DNA of 39,471 bases from the NCBI RefSeq assembly GCF_014648555.1, contig NZ_BMRI01000047.1:1-39471 (forward strand), written 5' to 3'. The notes beneath the pieces were generated by a model that worked only from the letters and a program-made list of their open reading frames with translations, did not search any database and was not told where the DNA came from. This DNA is from Kitasatospora griseola (lineage in GTDB: Bacteria; Actinomycetota; Actinomycetes; Streptomycetales; Streptomycetaceae). Below, piece after piece: positions 25,196 through 32,200 of the stretch. Numbering within the stretch: the first letter of the stretch is position 1; each line of letters starts with the position of its first letter. The translations under genes were made by a program, and so were the position numbers.

Positions 25196-26994
25196 GCGCC
25201 CACCACCACGTCCAGTCCTCCGCCACCGCGCCCGACGACGCCGCCGACCTCGCGCGCTGGGACGACGACGGTGCTCCACCCGCACAGCCCCGTTCCTCCC
25301 CGGCCGCGTGGCTGCGCGTTGGAGCCGAGCTCGGCGACCGCCTGGTCGCCCTGTCCGGCCGCCAGGACCTGCTCGTCACCTGCCGCCCCGGTACCCGCAG
25401 CGGCGCACCGGCCGCGTTTTTCCCCGGCCTGGGGGAGGTCGAGTTCGATGCCGAGCTGTTCGCCCCCCTCCAACCCCACGAAGTCCATCCGCGGATCGTG
25501 GGCGACGAAGAACGCTATCCCGCCGCCTGGGGAGCGCTCGTCCACGAGGCCGCCCACGCGGCCCACTCCGCCTGGACGGAGCTGGCCGACGCAGACTCCC
25601 GTGTCGTCCAGGCCGCGCTCCTGCTTGAGGAGAGCCGTGTCGAGGGCGCCCACCTGACCAGGCGGCCCACCGACCGCACCTACCTGCGCACCAGCACTCG
25701 GACCCTGGTCATGCCCGACATCGCCAACCCGAGTTTCCAGGGCATCGAGCACGCCGCCAGCGTGGCGGCCCTGATCCTCGGCCGCCGTGACGTCGGCATC
25801 CTGGATGCCGGCGAGACCCGAGCCGTCGCCACCCTGTGCGAACAGGTCCTGGGCGCCGACCTGTTGGCCACCCTCACCGGCATCTGGACCGCAGCACACC
25901 GGTGCGCCGACCACGACGCCACGGCCATGCTCGCGCACGCCCGGGACTGGTGCGAGGCTCTGGACGCCGCTGCACCGTCCCTGCCCGCCCCGCCGGAGGA
26001 CCTCACCGATCTGTTGTCCGCTGCTGCGGGGGTCGTCATGGACAGCATGGCCGCCAACGACCGTGCCGACCTCGCCGCACAGGCCGCCGCGGACAACGCC
26101 CTGGCCACCCGGGCAAGGTCACAGGCCAAGGACCGTGCCCAGCAGGCCAGTCGGCGACGTAAGGCCGCCGCCACCGCGAAGTCGGTCTTCAACTCCGGCG
26201 GCGGCACCGTCAACGCCGACGGCACACCGGCACCCTACGGCAATCCTGTCACCGGCACCCGCCGGCCTACCACCGCTGAGCAATCCGCTGCGGCGCGCCT
26301 GAGCCGCGCCCTCCGGGCCGCTGCCTATCGCGAGCGGACCGAGGAACGGACCACCAGCCCGACCCCGCCCGGCCGCCTCAACATGCGCCAGGCCCTCGCC
26401 CGCGACGCCCAGCACGCCGCCGGCGCGGTGCCCACCGCAGAACCGTTCACCGCCACCCGGCGCCGCCACTCTCCCACCCCGCCGTTGCGGGTGGGGATCG
26501 CGGTGGACGTCTCCGGCTCCATGCGCGCCGCCTGCGGTCCCGTCGCGTCCGCTGCCTGGATCGTGGCCCGTGCAGCGGCCCTGACCGACCCCGACTCCCG
26601 CACCGCCACCATCGCCTACGACACGCATCTGACCGCACTGACCAGGCCCAGCCACCGGGCACCGGCGCGGGTGACGACGTTCGACGCCCGCGGCGCCAGC
26701 CACAACCTGGGCGACGCCCTCGATGCGCTCGACCATGGCCTCGACCTCAGCCGCCCCGGTGCCGGCCGCCTCCTGGTGATCGTCACCGACGCCAAGTACA
26801 CCCCCGACGAAACCGCCAACGCGGTCACCCGCATCCGGCGCCTCACCACTGCCAGCTGCGCCGTACTCCAGCTCACCCTCGACAAGGAGTCCCGCCACCT
26901 ACCGGGGACCACCTTGCTCCACCTGCCCCGGCCCTCCAGCGCCCCCGCCGCCATCGCCAAGGCGGCGACCGACGCCATCCGCAGGACACGCTGA
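25192..26994 (+). CDS. metallopeptidase-like/VWA protein partnered with MoxR ATPase
   Basis: 600 residues, ATG overlapping the ATPase stop. Residues about 115-140 contain VHEAAHAAHSAW, an HExxH zinc motif, and LLEESRVEG follows about 25 residues later, as in the putative metallopeptidase domain found with VWA-like domains. A charged Ala-rich helical region (about 280-330) links to a C-terminal VWA domain (about 432-600) with an intact MIDAS: DVSGS (about 439-443) and VTDAKY (about 531-536). VWA proteins beside MoxR ATPases act in metal insertion, complex maturation or stress responses. Peptidase activity is inference from the motif. Ends DAIRRTR. Confidence 0.87.
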   Translation: MSAHHHVQSSATAPDDAADLARWDDDGAPPAQPRSSPAAWLRVGAELGDRLVALSGRQDLLVTCRPGTRSGAPAAFFPGLGEVEFDAELFAPLQPHEVHPRIVGDEERYPAAWGALVHEAAHAAHSAWTELADADSRVVQAALLLEESRVEGAHLTRRPTDRTYLRTSTRTLVMPDIANPSFQGIEHAASVAALILGRRDVGILDAGETRAVATLCEQVLGADLLATLTGIWTAAHRCADHDATAMLAHARDWCEALDAAAPSLPAPPEDLTDLLSAAAGVVMDSMAANDRADLAAQAAADNALATRARSQAKDRAQQASRRRKAAATAKSVFNSGGGTVNADGTPAPYGNPVTGTRRPTTAEQSAAARLSRALRAAAYRERTEERTTSPTPPGRLNMRQALARDAQHAAGAVPTAEPFTATRRRHSPTPPLRVGIAVDVSGSMRAACGPVASAAWIVARAAALTDPDSRTATIAYDTHLTALTRPSHRAPARVTTFDARGASHNLGDALDALDHGLDLSRPGAGRLLVIVTDAKYTPDETANAVTRIRRLTTASCAVLQLTLDKESRHLPGTTLLHLPRPSSAPAAIAKAATDAIRRTR

Positions 26995-27298
26995 GACGCC
27001 CACCGAGCCATGGGCGCGGCGGAGAACCGCCCCCGGTCCGGCGCGCTCGCTGCGGTGGCTGTGCCGCTCCTGCGGGCGGGGCCGGGGCAATCCGGTGCTC
27101 GGTGACCCGGTGCGACTACCGGTGGTTGCCGGTGAAGGCGTGCGGGTCTGCGTCGGCGCAGCGAAGCTCGCCGATCTCCTGGGTCTTCGGCATGTTCGCC
27201 TACGGCAGACAGCAACCCCTTGAAAGGACTACGCAAATCGGGGCAGTCCAAGTCAACATGGACGACCTCGCAGCGCCAGCCCGAAGGAGGGTCCTCCC
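26995..27298 (+). other. 304-bp spacer with possible short genes
   Basis: No firm gene. One frame reads RSLRWLCRSCGRGRGNP and stops at TGA 27221-27223, immediately before an AAAGGA ribosome-like site (27223-27228). This arrangement recurs at real gene ends in the array, so a small CxxC protein may end there, but no start is evident. From ATC 27237, 8 bases after that site, a 24-codon frame (GAVQVNMDDLAAPARRR) ends at 27311 and overlaps the next gene's start; it could be a leader peptide. An AAGGAGG near 27284-27290 serves the next gene. Confidence 0.4.
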
Positions 27299-27676
27299 TT
27301 GTCCGTCGTGATCTCCGCTCCCGTTGTCCGCGGCCTGCGTCCCGGCGACACCATCGCCCACCGCACCTGGCCGCTCGGCGAGGGCAACCCCAACGCCATC
27401 AGCACCTTCCTCTACGAGCACGGCTGGTCCTGGGTGATCGACGCCGAGGGCGGCCTGCACGCCGCGTCGCCGTGCACCCAGGTCTACGTCGGCTACCAGC
27501 CGGACAACCGACACGTCGGCACCTGGATCATCGCGCTGCACGGCACCGCCCGGCAGCCCGGCTGGCGGGCCACCTTCAACCGGCACACGCCCGCCGAGCT
27601 GGTGATCGACCTTCTCACCTCCATGGTCGACCGCTCCACCCCCCGCCCGGCCACCACCCCCTCGTCGCCCTCCTGA
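27299..27676 (+). CDS. single-repeat DUF317 protein
   Basis: 125 residues from TTG 27299, 8 bases after AAGGAGG, the strongest ribosome site in the region. It is one DUF317 unit: IAHRTWPLGEGN, HGWSWVID, AASPCTQVYVGYQPD, then WRATFNRHTPAELVIDLL. A short Pro/Ser end replaces the long tail of the larger DUF317 proteins. The 10-base spacer to the next gene suggests co-translation. Function unknown; it may be a minimal form of the 17585-23893 proteins. Confidence 0.8.
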   Translation: MSVVISAPVVRGLRPGDTIAHRTWPLGEGNPNAISTFLYEHGWSWVIDAEGGLHAASPCTQVYVGYQPDNRHVGTWIIALHGTARQPGWRATFNRHTPAELVIDLLTSMVDRSTPRPATTPSSPS

Positions 27677-27687
27677 AAGGACGCGCC

Positions 27688-27930
27688 ATCCCTCGTACTC
27701 TCCGCCTGCCTGCCCGTCGTCGCCTCGCCCTCGCTGAGTACCTGATCAGCGCCGCCGCCGTGGGCCTGGCCCTCGACGCGCTGCTGCTCAGCGAGCACGC
27801 CGCCGTCCGCGTGGGGCTGCTCCTGATGACCCTCCAGTTGGTCGTCGCGCGGGCCCTGCTTGTCCGTGTCCCGGCCGTCGTCGAGCCCTCTGAGCGCCGG
27901 ATTCCCCGGCAGCGCTGCCCGCACTGCTGA
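27688..27930 (+). CDS. small two-helix membrane protein, apparent AUC start
   Basis: 80 residues. AAAGGA (27677-27681 region) is followed after 6 bases by ATC 27688, giving M-P-R-T-L-R-L-P-A-R-R-R. Two hydrophobic stretches (LISAAAVGLALDALLL and VGLLLMTLQLVVARALL) are likely transmembrane helices, with a basic N-terminus on the cytoplasmic side. The C-terminus has Arg and ends RCPHC, a possible half metal site. No usual start codon precedes the first helix. Function unknown. Confidence 0.6.
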   Translation: MPRTLRLPARRRLALAEYLISAAAVGLALDALLLSEHAAVRVGLLLMTLQLVVARALLVRVPAVVEPSERRIPRQRCPHC

Positions 27931-28019
27931 CCACCGCCTCCTCGCACGCCGCCGCGCCCCGGCCCGGCGGCCCAGTCATCGGCGCACCCCGCGTCGAGCA
28001 CCGCGACCACGGAGGCCCG

Positions 28020-28430
28020 TTGGAACCCGAGACCATCGACCTGCGCGGTGACCGCGTCGGCATCACCCGCGCGTTCGGCACCGCCTACGGTCCCGCGAAC
28101 AGTGCGGGTGAGCGGACCCGCTACCACGTGCTGGCCTACCTCGCCCCCTCCGACCGTTACCTGCTGGCCGTCGGCGGCATCGATGGCGGACACGGGCGGC
28201 CCCATACCCGCGAGGGCTACTGCGGGTGGAGCGATCCCGGCCAGCTCGCCGAACTCGTCGTCGCCCACCCGGTGCGCGCCGACGGTGGTGGTCGAACCTT
28301 CTGCCACCACCACGTTGTCCCCGGCAAATCCGAGCGCCCGTGCGGGATCTGCCGAATCCGTCCTCCCCGTACCGACTGCGACTTCTTCTCCCAGTCCCGC
28401 TACGCTCCACTGCCCCAGGAGGTTCTGTGA
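28020..28430 (+). CDS. hypothetical protein with C-terminal Cys/His cluster
   Basis: 136 residues from TTG 28020, with GGAGG 4 bases upstream. The body is mixed alpha/beta (YHVLAYLAPSDRYLLAVGGI) and the end has FCHHHVV, PCGICRI and DC, enough ligands for one zinc ion. There is no Ala/Pro/Arg tail. Its stop overlaps the GTG of the next gene. No family recognised; the Cys/His cluster suggests a zinc-stabilised nucleic-acid or protein binding module. Confidence 0.7.
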   Translation: MEPETIDLRGDRVGITRAFGTAYGPANSAGERTRYHVLAYLAPSDRYLLAVGGIDGGHGRPHTREGYCGWSDPGQLAELVVAHPVRADGGGRTFCHHHVVPGKSERPCGICRIRPPRTDCDFFSQSRYAPLPQEVL

Positions 28431-28795
28431 CCACCAACCCGAACATCTCCCGCCGCGGCCTGCGCGACGTGGCGGCCGTGTTCATCACCCTCACCGCCCT
28501 ATCCGGTGCCGTCGCCGTCGTGGCGGGCCTGCGCCACGACAGCGCATGGGCCGCCGTTGAGCTCGCCGCGTGCGGGGTGTCCGCACTCGCACTGCACCGC
28601 GTGAGCAGATGGCTCGATGCCGACGCCGACCGCGCTGTGCTCGCCGCACTGGCCTCCGGCGCGGCCACACCCGACGATCTTGCCGCCGACCTCGGCCTGC
28701 GGGTCGCCGTCGTACGGCTCAGCCTTGCCCGGCTGCTGAGCTCCGGCCAGGTCGAGAGGGACGGGCGCGGCTTCGCCCGCCGCCACGATCGGTAG
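28427..28795 (+). CDS. membrane-anchored winged-helix protein
   Basis: 122 residues from GTG 28427 (GTGA overlap). Two hydrophobic helices (AAVFITLTALSGAVAVVAGL and AAVELAACGVSALAL) are followed by an HTH-like segment (AVLAALASGAATPDDLAADLG, VVRLSLARLLSSGQVERDG). This places a winged helix on the cytoplasmic face of the membrane. Last gene of the + array; it is followed within 26 bases by a strong hairpin. It could tether DNA or sense membrane state; no partner is evident. Confidence 0.72.
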   Translation: MTTNPNISRRGLRDVAAVFITLTALSGAVAVVAGLRHDSAWAAVELAACGVSALALHRVSRWLDADADRAVLAALASGAATPDDLAADLGLRVAVVRLSLARLLSSGQVERDGRGFARRHDR

Positions 28796-28820
28796 GTGCG
28801 GCACCCCGTGGGGGCAACGG

Positions 28821-28862
28821 CGAAGGGGCGGCACCGCGAGAAATCGCGGTGCCGCCCCTTCG
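28821..28862 (+). terminator. strong hairpin terminator ending the + array
   Basis: A perfect inverted repeat: arms 28822-28839 and 28844-28861 (18 bp, GAAGGGGCGG...) with a GAAA tetraloop at 28840-28843, extended by a C-G pair at 28821/28862. It lies 26 bases after the last + gene. A short T run (GTTT) follows. Being symmetric it could also stop transcripts arriving from the minus-strand operon. Confidence 0.88.
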
Positions 28863-29283
28863 TGTCGTTTCGCGGAGTCCACCCGAGCCGGGTCAGGGAC
28901 CGTCCGAGCACCGGCCGCGGCTGCGGCCCGCCGGTTCATATCGGCGGAGAGCACTTATTCGTGGCGCGTCGTATTCCTGGCAAGGAAAGCACCCTCCCGC
29001 CGGCTGATCGCACCGTCCACGCCGAGCCGCCGCCGAAGCCCGGCAACGGCCACCATCACCGCACCCAGATAACCACCCCGAGCCCGATACAGCCCAGGCG
29101 CGGCGGCACGGTTGGGCCGAAACAGGGATCAAGTCCGGCCGCGCCAGCATGGAGCTGCGCGATCCGGCGCATCTTTCCGGTGCCGACTGTGGCCCCTATG
29201 CAGTTCGGCGAGGATAGCGCCGCACACCGCATACCGTACGCCGCCGCGCGGAGCGTCGAAGACGGCCAACACTGTCCTGGCGA
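28863..29283. other. 421-bp spacer between convergent genes
   Basis: No gene with convincing codon bias or ribosome site is visible on either strand. The frames that are open here are shadows of GC-rich sequence. No direct repeats, tRNA or transposase fragments were recognised. It separates the + array from the minus-strand conflict operon. Confidence 0.5.
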
Positions 29284-32200
29284 TCATGCTGTGTTAGTGG
29301 GTATGGACGACACATCGATCACGAGGTAGCCCGCTGTGGTGCTTGCGATGAGCAGGCCGTGGCCCGCTCCCAGTTCATAGGTTTCATCCGCCAAGGGAAG
29401 CACGTGTCCTGTTCGTGTGCGGGGGTTCCAGATCCGCACCGTTCGGTCGCCACTGGCCGTGGCGAGGCGGGGGGTGCCGTCGGGCGCAGTGAACGCCGTC
29501 ATCGCCCGCACACCGTGAATGCGGCCGATGAAGGGCTGGCCCAACTGAGCTCCGGTGGCGGGGTTCCAGATCCGTACCGTCCCGTCGAAGCCAGCCGTGG
29601 CGAGACGGGGGGTGCCGTCGGGCGCAGTGAACACCGCCACCGCCCGCTCCCCGTGAGTGCGGCCGGTGAAGAAGTGGCCCAACTGAGCTCCGGTGGCGGG
29701 GTTCCAGATCCGCGCCGTCCCGTCGTCGCCGCCGGTGGCGAGGCGAGGGGTGCCGTCGGACGCGGTGAACGCCGTCATCGCCCGCACCCTGTGAGTACGG
29801 CCGGTGAAGAAGTAGCCCAACTGAGCTCCGGTGGCAGGGTTCCAGATCCGCACCGTCCCGTCAGCACTTGCCGACGCAAGGCGGGCAGTACCGTCCGGCG
29901 CGGCGAACGCCGCCACCGCCCCCACCCAACCGTCGTGGCCAGTGAGGGACCGGCCCAACTGCGCACCGGTGGCAGGATTCCAGATCCGCACCATCCGGCC
30001 GGCACTGGCCGAAGCGAGGCGGGCAGTGCCGTCCGGCGCGGCGAACGCCGCCACCGCCCCCACCCCACCGTCGTGGCCAGTGAGTGACCGGCCCAACTGC
30101 GCACCGGTAGCAGGATTCCAGATCCGCACCGTCCCATCAGCACCGGCCGAAGCGAGCAGGGGGGTGCCCAAAGACGCGGTGAACACTGTCACCGCCCACA
30201 CCCCGTGGGTACGGCCGGTGACGAACTGGCCCAATTGGGCGCCGGTAGCGGGATTCCAGATCCGCGCTGTCCCGTCGTCGCCGCCGGTGGCTAGGCGGGG
30301 GGTGCCGTCGGGGGCAGTGAACATTGCCACCGCCGATACACCACCGTCGTGGCAGATGAGGGGCTGGCCCAACTGGGCTCCGGTGGCGGGGTTCCAGATC
30401 CGCACCGTCCCGTCAGCACTTGCCGACGCAAGGCGGGCAGTGCCGTCCGGCGCGGCGAACGCCGCCACCGCCCGCACTTCATCGTCGTGGCCAGTGAGTG
30501 ACCGGCCCAACTGCGCACCGGTGGCGGGATTCCAGATCCGCACCGTCCCGTCAGCACTTGCCGACGCAAGGCGGGCAGTGCCGTCCGGCGCGGCGAACGC
30601 CGCCACCGCCCGCACTTCATCGTCGTGGCCAGTGAGTGACCGGCCCAACTGCGCACCGGTGACGGGACTCCAGATCCGCACCGTTCGGTCGTTGATACCG
30701 CCGGTGGCGAGGCGGACAGTGCCGTCCGGCGCGGTGAACGCCGCCACCGCCCCCACCCCACCGTCGTGGCCAGTGAGGGGCTGGCCCAACTGCGCACCGG
30801 TAGCGGGATTCCAGATCCGCACCGTTCGGTCGGCACCGGCCGAAGCGAGGCGGGGAGTGCCATCCGGCGCGGTGAACGCCGCTATCGACCACACCTCGGT
30901 GGTGTGGCCCGTGAGTTGGAGGTGAAGTTGGCGCGCCCGAGCGGTTCCTGCGGTAAGGCTGGGGGGCCAGGGAGCGTTGTTGTGGGTATGGGGTTCGCTG
31001 GGGGGCGGGGTGCCTTGGATGTAGGTGGTGCCGAGTCGGCGCCACCAGCGGCGCCACGCGGTGACGGTGCCGGGCCAATGGTCAGGGTTCGTGTCGCGGG
31101 CGTGGTGCTGGAGGAGGACGGTGCCGGCGATGGCGGGTGGCAGCGCGTTCGAGGCGATGCCGTGGCGGAGGGCATTGGTGGTGATGCTGGTGAGGTCGAG
31201 GTTGTCGAGGACATCGGGATGGTCGGCGAGGACGTTCAGGGCTGCGGCGGTGTGGCCGAGGCGGGCGTGGGTGGCGAGGTGGCGGCGAATGTAGGGGCTG
31301 ATGTCCGAGGGCAGCGAGGTGGCGCCAGGCGCGCCCAGCTGCTGGAGGCTCTCGCGAGTGTGGCAGGCCAGGGCGGTGGTGATGGCGGCGTGGGCCTGGC
31401 CCGTGTCGGGGGCGGTGGCGAAGTGTTCGGTGAAGGTGCGGTGGGCGAGGCGGTAGACGCTCTGTTCGTGTTCCTGGTCGAGGGCGAGGTAGGGGGCAGC
31501 GTCCTCGAGTAGGCCGGAAATGCTGGCCCTCGTCTGGGCGGGGACGGATGCGAGGGCGTTGGCGGCGGTGGCCCAGATACCGTCCTGGTCGGGCATGCCT
31601 CGGCCTTGGGCGAGGCCAAGGGCCTTCAGCAAAGAGGTGTAATTGGGGTTGGTGCGGTGGAGGCGTTCCAAGGCGCGGGCAAAAAGTTGGCGGTGGGTGC
31701 GGCCGACCAGCGGGCTCGGGTCGGCCAGAAGCTCCGGGTCGTTGAGGAGTTCATGGGCGGCGAGGCGTGCGTAGAGGAACTGCTGGGGTTCGGCGCCATT
31801 GTGGGAGTGGTCAACGACGAGGCGTTGGACGGCTTCTTCGATGTGATCGTCTTCGGCATCGAGGGCGCGTCGGCGCTTGGCGGAGTGAAGTTTGGCGCGA
31901 AGGTATCCAGCTAGGGCCTCCGGATCCTGTGCCACCTCAACGCACTGCAGGTCAACCACCTGGCCTCCGTCGGCCTCAGCCGGTCGGGGCCGCAGGGTGT
32001 CGAGGAGATCTGTGTCATCGGGCGCTGGTTGGTCGGGGCCTTCGCGGGTGGAACGGCGGGTGCCGATGATCAGGCGGACGGTGGGGAGAGCGGCGAGGGG
32101 ACGCAGGATCTGGTCGGCGATGACGAGGGGTTGCTCGGCTTCGTCGAGGGCGTCAAACAGCAGGGTCAGCGGCTCCTGGCGGGCGCGAAGTGCGGCGAGG

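Noticed and set aside
27010..27223. Gene starting at ATG 27010 in the spacer
   Set aside because: That frame stops after about 30 codons; the better-looking CxxC frame has no start codon, so only a spacer entry was made.
28863..29283. Short - strand frame (VLAVFDAPRGGVRYAVC and onward) near 29150-29280
   Set aside because: No ribosome site, no family resemblance and weak codon bias.
29831..30925. + strand repetitive frame of 364 codons opposite the WD40 region
   Set aside because: It is the antisense image of the 138-bp WD40 repeats; the repeated peptide has no fold pattern while the - strand reads clear WD40 units.
29401..30926. CRISPR array
   Set aside because: The regular repeats are 138 bases long, coding and contiguous without unique spacers.
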